A stretch of DNA of 64,000 nucleotides from JACPDH01 sp041671505 (GTDB lineage Bacteria > Acidobacteriota > Thermoanaerobaculia > Gp7-AA8), in NCBI GenBank assembly GCA_041671505.1, contig JBAZBK010000016.1, positions 62,001 through 126,000 on the forward strand, read 5' to 3'. The notes beneath the pieces were generated by a model. It ran no database searches. It saw nothing but the letters and a program-made list of their open reading frames with translations, and was not told the origin of the DNA. Each line of letters opens with the position of its first letter. The stretch's first letter is position 1. Made by a program: the position numbers and the translations under genes. Of the stretch, positions 17,648-25,153 are shown one piece after another.

Positions 17648-20083
17648 ATGACGACAACAGTTGAAGAAGTGACCACATCCACGGCCAGCGTCAAGGCCGA
17701 CAAGGCCCGGATCGACCGGCTGAAAGAGCAGCTCAGGTCGACCCCTGCCGAGGTCGATTTCGAGCGGATCAGGATCATGGAGGAGGTTTACAAGGCGACT
17801 CAGGGCGACCAGAACATCATGCGTCGCGCCAAGTTCATGGCCGCCCTTCTGGATCGGAAGAAGCTCTACATCGACGACAACTGCTTCGTGGGCAGCATGG
17901 CCAGCACCGTCAACGGCATCTACACCTATCCGGAATGGAACATCGACTGGATGAAGGACGACAACACAGTCGAGAAGTGCAAGGACCCGGAGGACAAGAG
18001 GGTCAACCAGTGGGCTCTCGACTACTGGGAAAAGCGCGCACTGAAGCCCCGCACGCTGGAGATCTTCGAGAAGAAGTACGGTTTCGATCCGAAGCCCTGC
18101 TATGACTCCGGCTTCGTCATCAGTTTCTTCGACTGGCCGGGCGGCGGCGGCAACCTGAACTACCCCAGGATCTACAACCACGGGCTCGCGGCCATGATCA
18201 AGGAGGTCGAGGAGCGTCAGGCGGCCCTCGACATGCGCCTGCCCAACGCCAGCAAGCTCTACTTCTATGAGGCCAGCCTCATCGTCATGCGGGCCATTGT
18301 CCGCCTGGCCCACCGCTATGCCGAGCTGGCCAGGGAGATGGCGGCCAAGGAGAAGGACGCGACCCGCAAAGCAGAGTTGATCGCGATTGCCGAAACCTGC
18401 GAATGGGTGCCGGAGCATCCCGCCCGGAACCTTAGAGAAGCCATCCAGTGCCACTTCTTCTGTCACATCTGCGCGGAGCTCGAGCAGGTCGGCTGCGGCT
18501 ACTCCGAGGCGTATCTGGGCCAGAACCTCGAGCCCTACTATCAACGCGACAAGGCAGCGGGCCTGATCGCTCCGGAAGATGCGACGTTCATGCTCCAGAA
18601 CCTCTTCATTAAGCTGAACGAAATCGGCTATTACTTCGGTGAGAAGGTCGCCCTGCAGAACTCGGCCGACCTGGGGCAGAGCATCTCCCTCGGCGGCTAT
18701 ACCGAGGATGGCGAGGATGCCACCGCCGAAATGGACTACCTGGTCCTCGACGCTGCCGGCTACCTCGGCTTGCCGCAGCCTCCGCTCACCTGTGTCTACA
18801 CGGAGCGGATGAGCGGCAAGTTCATGGAGAAGGTGCTGGATGTCATCGGCACCGGCGTGGGCATGCCTCAGTTCACGAACGGCAATGTGATGATGAAGCG
18901 CGCCTTGCATCTCTTCGGCGGGTCCAAGCACGGCATCACCCTGGAAAAGGCCCGGCGCACCTGTATCGGAGCCTGCGTGGGTTCCTACATCCCCTACGAG
19001 ACGGGTCATCCGGTGGAAGGCCAGCCTAACCTGGGGAAGGTCATCGAGCTGATGATGAACGATGGCTTCGACCCCCGCATCAAGAAGCAGGTCGGCCCAA
19101 AGACCGGGGACCCCGCGAACTTCAAGACCTTCGAGGAGTTGTACGCCGCCTTCGAGACGCAGTTGAAATTCAACGAGGAGGTGCTCCGCCGGGGTGCGTG
19201 GATTGCCAGCATGCTGTGCGCCGACTTCCTCCCGGTCCCGTGGCGCTCGCTTCTGACCGGCGGTTGCATCGAAACGGGCACCGAGGTGTGGAACGGCGGC
19301 GCCAATTACTACACCGTGGCTCAGATCGTGGTGGGTGGCGTCGACGCGGCCAACAGTCTCATGGCGGTCAAGAAGTTGGTCTATGACGACAAGAAGATCA
19401 CCATGCCCGAGCTGCAGAAGGCCCTGGCCGCGAACTGGGCGGGCGACTACGAGAAGGTCAGGAAGATGTGCTTCGAGGACGCGCCCAAGCATGGCAACGA
19501 CATCCCTGAAGTGAACCGGATGACGTACCGGGTCTACGAGAGCATCCTCAAGGCTTTCAACAGTGTCGACGGCGGTGGCAACTACCTCAGCAAAGACATC
19601 AAGTCGACGCCGGATGCCTATACCAAGAGCATCCACAACCTGATGGGGATGGTGACCGGCGCGCTGCCGAACGGCAAGAGAGCCGGCACGGCGCTCACCG
19701 ACGGAAGTCTGTCGGCCATGCCGGGCACCGATGTCAACGGACCCACTGCGCTGGTGATGTCGGCGGCGAAGAGCCAGGACGCCATCAAGTACTCCGCAAC
19801 GCACATGAACGTGAAGCTCCCGCCGGATCAGCTCAAGACCCGCAAGGGCCGGGACAACGTGCTGCGTCTGGTCAAGACTCTGTTCGACAACGACGGCTAC
19901 CACATCCAGTTCAACGTCCTGGACACCAACATCCTGAGGGACGCCCAGAAGCACCCGGAGAACTACCGCGACCTCGTGGTGCGGGTGGCCGGGTTCAGCG
20001 CGTTCTTCACCAAGCTGGCGAAGGGCGTGCAGGACGAAGTCATCGAACGCACCCTGCAGTCGTTTGACGGCAAACAGGGCTGA
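17648..20083 (+). CDS. Glycyl radical enzyme, PFL-like, novel active-site motif
   Basis: An 811-residue glycyl radical enzyme. The C-terminal glycyl loop is VRVAGFSAFF with radical Gly782. The thiyl-site loop reads CIGACVG (Cys439, Cys443), and Cys443 aligns with the catalytic Cys of GCVE enzymes, but the acid/base Glu of choline lyase, glycerol dehydratase, isethionate lyase and hydroxyphenylacetate decarboxylase is Gly445. The N-terminus (RRAKFMAALLDRKKLYID...VGS) and the block LTDGSLSAMPGTDVNGPTA are usual for PFL-type domains and recall the X-succinate synthase branch. Substrate cannot be read from sequence. Neighbours (desulfinase homologue, persulfide reductase, SulP) suggest sulfur chemistry. 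Its activase is at 21355. Needs anoxic conditions. Confidence 0.93.
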   Translation: MTTTVEEVTTSTASVKADKARIDRLKEQLRSTPAEVDFERIRIMEEVYKATQGDQNIMRRAKFMAALLDRKKLYIDDNCFVGSMASTVNGIYTYPEWNIDWMKDDNTVEKCKDPEDKRVNQWALDYWEKRALKPRTLEIFEKKYGFDPKPCYDSGFVISFFDWPGGGGNLNYPRIYNHGLAAMIKEVEERQAALDMRLPNASKLYFYEASLIVMRAIVRLAHRYAELAREMAAKEKDATRKAELIAIAETCEWVPEHPARNLREAIQCHFFCHICAELEQVGCGYSEAYLGQNLEPYYQRDKAAGLIAPEDATFMLQNLFIKLNEIGYYFGEKVALQNSADLGQSISLGGYTEDGEDATAEMDYLVLDAAGYLGLPQPPLTCVYTERMSGKFMEKVLDVIGTGVGMPQFTNGNVMMKRALHLFGGSKHGITLEKARRTCIGACVGSYIPYETGHPVEGQPNLGKVIELMMNDGFDPRIKKQVGPKTGDPANFKTFEELYAAFETQLKFNEEVLRRGAWIASMLCADFLPVPWRSLLTGGCIETGTEVWNGGANYYTVAQIVVGGVDAANSLMAVKKLVYDDKKITMPELQKALAANWAGDYEKVRKMCFEDAPKHGNDIPEVNRMTYRVYESILKAFNSVDGGGNYLSKDIKSTPDAYTKSIHNLMGMVTGALPNGKRAGTALTDGSLSAMPGTDVNGPTALVMSAAKSQDAIKYSATHMNVKLPPDQLKTRKGRDNVLRLVKTLFDNDGYHIQFNVLDTNILRDAQKHPENYRDLVVRVAGFSAFFTKLAKGVQDEVIERTLQSFDGKQG

Positions 20084-20095
20084 CGGTCAACGGAA

Positions 20096-20129
20096 CCGGT
20101 GCGGCGCGTCGTCTGACGCGCCGCACCGG
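20096..20129 (+). terminator. Perfect 15-bp hairpin between glycyl radical enzyme and downstream genes
   Basis: Bases 20096-20110 and 20115-20129 pair perfectly around a GTCT loop, followed by AAGTTT. The stem could act as a partial terminator or as an RNA stabiliser that keeps the abundant enzyme mRNA in excess of activase mRNA. Confidence 0.7.
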
Positions 20130-20185
20130 AAGTTTCCCGATGTACGCCGGCTCGTGACCCACAGGGACCGGATAGGAGAACCACA

Positions 20186-21358
20186 ATGAAAGAAAGAGGG
20201 CGCGCCGATTCTAAACGGCGCATCGCCATCATGGTGGGCGCCGGCCACGTACCGGGCATCAACGCCGTGATCATGGGAGCGGCCATGGCGGCGGACAAGC
20301 TGGGCTGGGAGATGGTCGGCATTCGTGACGGCTTCGACGGCCTTCTGCACCCGGAGCGCTACTCCGACGGCGGGCTGGTGACGCTCAGCCAGGAATTGAT
20401 CGAGAACCTCGATCCGGCCGCTGCCGGTCTCCTCGGTCAGGCCCCTCGCGTCGACCCGTTCCACGTCCGCACGGTGAACGACGACGACATGGTCGAAGAA
20501 GTCGACATGTCCGGTGTACTGGTGAAGAAGCTTCAGGCGGAAAAGATCGATGGCCTGATCGCTGTCGTCGGCGGCCGCGGGCTGAGCATTCTCTACAAAC
20601 TGCACCGCAAAGGCCTCAACGTCGTGTGCGTTCCCCGTTCGATCGAGAACGAGATCGCCTCGACGATGGTGTCGTTCGGATTCAACAGCGCGCTCAGCTT
20701 CACCATCGAGCTGCTCGACCGGGTTCATCAGGCGGCCCGGGCCGCCCGCAAGATTGCTGTAGTCGAGGTCCTCGGAGAGCAGGCCGGCTGGCTGGCGCTG
20801 CAGGCCGGCATCGCCGTATGTGCCGATGCCGTGCTGATTCCCGAGATTCCCTGCGATCTGAAAGCGGTGGCGTCGAAGTTGCGCGACAGGGTGACAACCA
20901 GCAGGCCTTACGGGCTGGTGGTGGTGGCTGAAGGCGCCAGGTTTGTCGAAGACTCCCAGCCTCAGGCAAAGCCTTCCTCGCTCAAGGCGTCTCTGTCGCC
21001 GTTGGCGACGGGCGATGCCAGTGACCACGTCATCCGTCGGTCGGGTCAGGCAGCGGAAACCGTGGCAAACGGGCTGCAGCTCCTGCTTGCCCAGGAGACC
21101 ATGCCACTCGTGATGGGCCCCTGGGTCCGCGGCGGCGCTCCGACTGCCGTCGATCGCCAGCTGGCTGTGGCCTATGGCGTCGGGGCAGTACAGGCGGTCG
21201 AGGCCGGCAACTACGGATCGATGGTCGCCTTCGTTCCTCCGAACGTGACGTTCGTGCCACTTGCAGAAGCGATCAACAAGGTCAGAACCGTTCCCGCCAA
21301 CAGCGAGTTCATGAAGATTGCCAACTCCCTCGGCATCTTCCTGGGGAGGGAACTATGA
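20186..21358 (+). CDS. Phosphofructokinase-like protein with altered catalytic residues
   Basis: A 390-residue PfkA-fold protein. GAGHVPGINAVIMGAA corresponds to the GGDAPGMNA nucleotide loop; GGRGLSILYKL stands where GGDGS should be; and VPRSIENEI replaces PKTIDNDI, turning both acidic residues of the TIDND motif (E. coli Asp127 and Asp129) into Glu. FGFNSALSF matches the TFGFDTA stretch. The substrate Gly/Arg region VVVAEGA is kept. It may not be a normal sugar kinase. It sits between the glycyl radical enzyme and its activase and overlaps the activase start (ATGA), so it belongs to the same pathway; role unknown (different acceptor, or regulatory). Confidence 0.8.
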   Translation: MKERGRADSKRRIAIMVGAGHVPGINAVIMGAAMAADKLGWEMVGIRDGFDGLLHPERYSDGGLVTLSQELIENLDPAAAGLLGQAPRVDPFHVRTVNDDDMVEEVDMSGVLVKKLQAEKIDGLIAVVGGRGLSILYKLHRKGLNVVCVPRSIENEIASTMVSFGFNSALSFTIELLDRVHQAARAARKIAVVEVLGEQAGWLALQAGIAVCADAVLIPEIPCDLKAVASKLRDRVTTSRPYGLVVVAEGARFVEDSQPQAKPSSLKASLSPLATGDASDHVIRRSGQAAETVANGLQLLLAQETMPLVMGPWVRGGAPTAVDRQLAVAYGVGAVQAVEAGNYGSMVAFVPPNVTFVPLAEAINKVRTVPANSEFMKIANSLGIFLGREL

Positions 21359-22326
21359 GCAAGCAGGAAGGTAACTCATCCGCCATAAGCGGAGTCGTGC
21401 TCAACATCCAGCGCTACTGCAGCCACGATGGCCCGGGCATCCGCACCAACGTGTTCCTCAAGGGCTGCTCGCTCCGCTGCAAGTGGTGCGGCAACCCCGA
21501 GAGCATCGCCTTCAAGCCCGAGCTTTCCTACGACCCGAAGAAGTGCACCGGCAAGGCTGCGTGTGGCGCGTGTCTGAAGCCACCCTTCCCCGAAGGCGCG
21601 TTCTATGTGGTCGATGGCGCCGACGATAAGGTCCATGTGAACTGGGACCTGGCCGGCGACTGCGACGAGGAGATGGTCTCCCTCTGCCCCACAGGCGCGC
21701 TGGAGATGTTCGGCAAGCGCATGACCGTTGACGAGGTGCTCGACGAGGTGGAGAAGGACAGCTCCTTCTACCGCAGCACCGGGGGGGGCATGACGCTCAG
21801 CGGCGGCGAGTGTCTCCTGCAGCCCGACTTCAGCGCGGCCCTGCTCAAGGGCGCGCACGAGCGGGGCATCAATACTGCCATCGAAACGGCGTGCAACGTC
21901 CCCTGGAAGAACGTGGAGCAGGTGCTTCCCCACGTCGACACGATGCTGCACGACCACAAGCTGACGGACGCGGAGAGGCACAAGAAGTGGGCCGGCGTCG
22001 GCAACAAGCGCATCCTGGAGAACTTCAAGAAGGCCTATGAGACCTTTCCTGACATCGACTTCATTGCCCGCACGCCGCTCATCCCCGGCATCAACGCCGA
22101 CGAGGAGCACATCCGCGCGGTCCTCGAGTTCATCCGCCCGCACAAGAACGTGATCGACTACGAGCTGCTGCCGTATCACCGCTTCGGTCTCGGCAAGTAT
22201 CTGAGTCTCGGCGTGGTCTACGAGCTCGACGATTACAAAACGCCGTCCGACGATCTCGTGAAGCACCTCCAGGCCATTATCGACGAGGCATTCGGACGTA
22301 CGGGCCAGGAAGCCCCCTTGAAGTGA
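21355..22326 (+). CDS. Glycyl-radical-enzyme activating enzyme (radical SAM)
   Basis: A 323-residue radical SAM activase. The SAM cluster motif is Cys38-x3-Cys42-x2-Cys45 (CSLRCKWC), preceded by the usual QRYCSHDGPGIRT. A ferredoxin-like insert has only five cysteines (64, 70, 73, 103, 111, the last in CPTGAL), fewer than the eight of two-cluster activases, so one auxiliary [4Fe-4S] cluster is likely. TGGGMTLSGGECLLQ and the HHK-like LHDHKL stretch are family motifs. It would transfer the 5'-deoxyadenosyl radical to Gly782 of the enzyme at 17648. Its start overlaps the PFK-like stop. Confidence 0.95.
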   Translation: MSKQEGNSSAISGVVLNIQRYCSHDGPGIRTNVFLKGCSLRCKWCGNPESIAFKPELSYDPKKCTGKAACGACLKPPFPEGAFYVVDGADDKVHVNWDLAGDCDEEMVSLCPTGALEMFGKRMTVDEVLDEVEKDSSFYRSTGGGMTLSGGECLLQPDFSAALLKGAHERGINTAIETACNVPWKNVEQVLPHVDTMLHDHKLTDAERHKKWAGVGNKRILENFKKAYETFPDIDFIARTPLIPGINADEEHIRAVLEFIRPHKNVIDYELLPYHRFGLGKYLSLGVVYELDDYKTPSDDLVKHLQAIIDEAFGRTGQEAPLK

Positions 22327-22339
22327 GAGGAGACAGGCC

Positions 22340-23212
22340 TTGAGCGACATCATGCAGTTTCTTCAAGCCACGTTTTCCCCATTGGTTCTGATCTTTACCG
22401 TGGCAAACCTGGCGGCCATGGGCCTCCAGGTGAGATTGCCCGAAGTGCTCGTCGCACTGCGGAACAAGCGATCGCTGGCGCTCATCTTCGTGTGGGGCTG
22501 GGTGCTGGGCCCGGCCTTCGGCTATCTGATCACCCGGCTCCTTCCGCTGGAGGAGCCCTATGCGGTCGTGGTGCTGCTCGCCAGCCTGGCGCCGTGCGCG
22601 CCGTTCCTCCAACAGATGGTGGGCAAGGCGCGCGGAGACATCGGCTTCGCGGGTGCGTTCATCCCGCTGGTAGCGGTCGGCACCGTGGTGCTGATGCCTT
22701 TGATGGCACCGTTCCTGATCAAGGGGCTGACGATCAGCACCTGGGCGCTCGCGAAACCGCTCCTGCTGACCATCCTCCTGCCGCTCGTCATCGGAGCTGC
22801 GATCCGGTACTTCACTGACCACGGAGCGACGAAGATCTTCCCGGCGGCCAAGGGTCTGGCCCTGCTGTCGACATTGCTGACAATCGTCTGGTGCATCGTG
22901 ATCTACGGGCGCGGGATGCTCAACACGGCGGGCGAGTTCGCCCTCCTGTCGATGACCGTGTTCATGATCGGCCTGGGCCTGATCACCTATCGCTTCGGGT
23001 TCGGCATGAGACAGAACCAGCGGAGCGTCATGGCGCTCGGAATGGGTACGCGCAACGTCGCCGCCGTGCTGGCGGCGGCGCTCGCGATTCCGAACGCGGA
23101 CCCGCGCATCGTGACGATGACCATCATGTGGACGTTGTGGTCGGTCGTTCTAGCAGCGATTGGCGCCAAGATCTTCGCAAATCGGGCTGGCCTCACCGTG
23201 GGGAATGGTTAG
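22340..23212 (+). CDS. BASS-family (bile acid:Na+ symporter fold) transporter, copy 1
   Basis: A 290-residue membrane protein with about nine or ten hydrophobic segments. Features of the SBF/BASS fold are the broken-helix regions LAPCAPFLQ and MGTRNVAAVLAAALAIP, where Na+ and substrate bind in characterised relatives. BASS proteins carry organic anions, some sulfonated (taurocholate), and keto acids. TTG 22340 is taken as start because GAGGAGA lies six bases upstream; ATG 22352 is the alternative. It begins 13 bases after the activase. A paralogue follows, so a pair may handle substrate and product. Confidence 0.85.
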   Translation: MSDIMQFLQATFSPLVLIFTVANLAAMGLQVRLPEVLVALRNKRSLALIFVWGWVLGPAFGYLITRLLPLEEPYAVVVLLASLAPCAPFLQQMVGKARGDIGFAGAFIPLVAVGTVVLMPLMAPFLIKGLTISTWALAKPLLLTILLPLVIGAAIRYFTDHGATKIFPAAKGLALLSTLLTIVWCIVIYGRGMLNTAGEFALLSMTVFMIGLGLITYRFGFGMRQNQRSVMALGMGTRNVAAVLAAALAIPNADPRIVTMTIMWTLWSVVLAAIGAKIFANRAGLTVGNG

Positions 23213-23282
23213 GCAGCCGAATCATGCTCGACTCGATCGGAATGACCGGACCAATCCCGCCTCACCGGAAACGAGAACGGCA

Positions 23283-24146
23283 ATGACCACTCAGACAGCT
23301 TTCAGCATTGTGGCGATGTTTTACGCACTGGCGAACCTGGGGTCCATGGGCCTCGAGCTCAACCTGCGCGAAACCCTCAACGCCTTGCGGAGCTTCCGGG
23401 TACTGGCGCTGACCCTCGGGTGGTGCTGGGTGGTCGGTCCGGCTCTGGCGGTCCTGCTGACGAAGATCCTGCCGATGACGGAGCCTTACGCGGTGGGGTT
23501 GATCATCTTCGGTCTGGCGCCCACCGCGCCGATGTTGCCGATCCTCATCCGCAGGGCCCGGGCTGACATTTCCCTCGCGGCGGCGATCATGCCCCTGGCC
23601 GTGGTCAGCACCGTGGTCTTGATGCCATTGATGGCGCCGCTCCTGATCCCAGGGCTGACACTGAGCAGCTGGGCTATCGGCAAGCCGCTCCTGCTCACCG
23701 TACTGTTGCCCCTGGTGATCGGCGTGGTCATCAGGGTTTACGCCGCGCGCGTCGCCGACTCGATCTTTCCCTGGGTGAAAAAGATCGCCGGTATCTCCAC
23801 CTTTCTCCTGCTCGGCTTCGTGGTGCTCGTCAACTGGCGGGCGCTTCTCAGCACTCTGGGCAGTTTCGGCGTCGCGGGCCAGGTCCTGTTTACCCTCGGT
23901 CTGGCGCTCGTGTCCTACACCTTTGGTTTCGGGCTGAATCAGGCCCAGCGTGGAGCCATGGCGCTGGGGGTTTGCTCGCGCAATGGCAGTGCCATGTTGA
24001 TGGCGGTCACCGCCTTTCCGGTCATCGATCCGAATTTGATGGCGATGGCTCTCCTGGCGGTCCCGGTGCCGGTGGTCGTCTGGCTGGTTTTGGCGAAGGT
24101 CTTCGCTTCACGAGCCGACAAGACCTCCGAAGCAAGTGCGCAATGA
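23283..24146 (+). CDS. BASS-family transporter, copy 2
   Basis: A 287-residue paralogue of the preceding protein, sharing ALANLGSMGLELNLRETL, FGLAPTAPMLP, the VVSTVVLMPLMAPLLIPGLTLSSWA block and FGLNQAQRGAMALGVCSRNGSAMLMA. The substrate-loop residues differ (CSRNGSAML against GTRNVAAVL), suggesting a different anion. Around nine or ten membrane segments. Likely co-transcribed; the gap is 70 bases. Duplicates next to one catabolic enzyme suggest either uptake and efflux roles or a heteromeric pair. Confidence 0.85.
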   Translation: MTTQTAFSIVAMFYALANLGSMGLELNLRETLNALRSFRVLALTLGWCWVVGPALAVLLTKILPMTEPYAVGLIIFGLAPTAPMLPILIRRARADISLAAAIMPLAVVSTVVLMPLMAPLLIPGLTLSSWAIGKPLLLTVLLPLVIGVVIRVYAARVADSIFPWVKKIAGISTFLLLGFVVLVNWRALLSTLGSFGVAGQVLFTLGLALVSYTFGFGLNQAQRGAMALGVCSRNGSAMLMAVTAFPVIDPNLMAMALLAVPVPVVVWLVLAKVFASRADKTSEASAQ

Positions 24147-24180
24147 CTTTCGGCGCCGGAGCTCAACAGAAAGAGAACCT

Positions 24181-25077
24181 ATGAGGATCGCCATGAAATC
24201 GAAACTTACTCTCCTCGTCGCCGCCTGCGCGCTGCTGATGTCTCCAAGCCGGGCTCAATCAGAACCGGTGGCTGATCCTCCGCTCACGCTCGCAGCCGCG
24301 GACACGGCGGCCTCGGCCGGGGGTGACGCGGCCGACGACTCGAAGGCCAATGCCGCCGAGCTCGCCAAGACACTCGCGAACCCGATCGGGGCCCTCATCA
24401 GCGTTCCGTTCCAGAACAATTTCGACTTTGGCGGGGGCCCGGACGGCGACGGCTTTCAATACAAGCTCAACCTGCAGCCGATCGTTCCGATCACTCTCAA
24501 TGAGGACTGGCTCCTCATTTCACGAACGGTGCTTCCCTACGTTTACCAGGAGAACATCGTCGGCACGTCGAGCCAGTCCGGTTTGTCGGACACCGTGCAG
24601 AGCTTCTTTCTGTCACCGGTCAAGCCGACGAAGAGCGGCTGGATCTGGGGCGCGGGGCCGGCCCTGCTCCTCCCAACTGCCACCGATGATCTGCTTGGAG
24701 CGGAGAAGTGGGGCGCCGGACCGACCGCGGTCGTGCTGAAACAGCAGAACGGCTGGACCTACGGCGCGCTCGTGAATCACATCTGGTCGTTTGCCGGTGA
24801 GAGCGGGCGTGAGGACGTCAGCGCAACCTACCTTCAGCCGTTTGCCTCCTTCACCACGAAGAAGGCCATGACCTTCACCCTGAACACCGAATCCACCTAC
24901 GACTGGGAAGGCGAGCAGTGGACGATGCCGGTGAACCTCATGGTGCAGCAGTTGATGAAGGTCGGCCGACAACCAGTCGCGTTGACCGTGGGTGGTCGCT
25001 ACTACGCAGACGGACCCGACGGCGGGCCGGATTGGGGACTTCGCTTCGCCGTCATCCTGCTGTTCCCGAAGAACTGA
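24181..25077 (+). CDS. Outer-membrane channel-like protein of the sulfur/glycyl-radical cluster
   Basis: A 298-residue protein with signal peptide (to SRAQS), an Ala/Asp-rich linker, then barrel strands: IGALISVPFQNNFDFG, YKLNLQPIVPITLNEDWLLISRTVLPYVYQ, SGWIWGAGPALLLPTATDD, KWGAGPTAVVLKQQNGWTYGALVNHIWSF and a final RFAVILLFPKN. This resembles the PF13557-type barrels found beside aromatic or organic-acid catabolic genes. It would give the substrate passage through the outer membrane ahead of the BASS transporters. ATG 24181 has AAAGAGA; ATG 24193 is possible. Confidence 0.8.
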   Translation: MRIAMKSKLTLLVAACALLMSPSRAQSEPVADPPLTLAAADTAASAGGDAADDSKANAAELAKTLANPIGALISVPFQNNFDFGGGPDGDGFQYKLNLQPIVPITLNEDWLLISRTVLPYVYQENIVGTSSQSGLSDTVQSFFLSPVKPTKSGWIWGAGPALLLPTATDDLLGAEKWGAGPTAVVLKQQNGWTYGALVNHIWSFAGESGREDVSATYLQPFASFTTKKAMTFTLNTESTYDWEGEQWTMPVNLMVQQLMKVGRQPVALTVGGRYYADGPDGGPDWGLRFAVILLFPKN

Positions 25078-25153
25078 CGCACCCGGCCAACGAGACATGC
25101 GCCGTGGACAAACAATCATTGTTTACCGATCACCCACGTAGGAAGGGAGCCTC

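Noticed and set aside
20186..21358. Plain annotation as 6-phosphofructokinase
   Set aside because: Key acidic and Gly/Asp residues of the active site are changed, so normal glycolytic activity is not supported.
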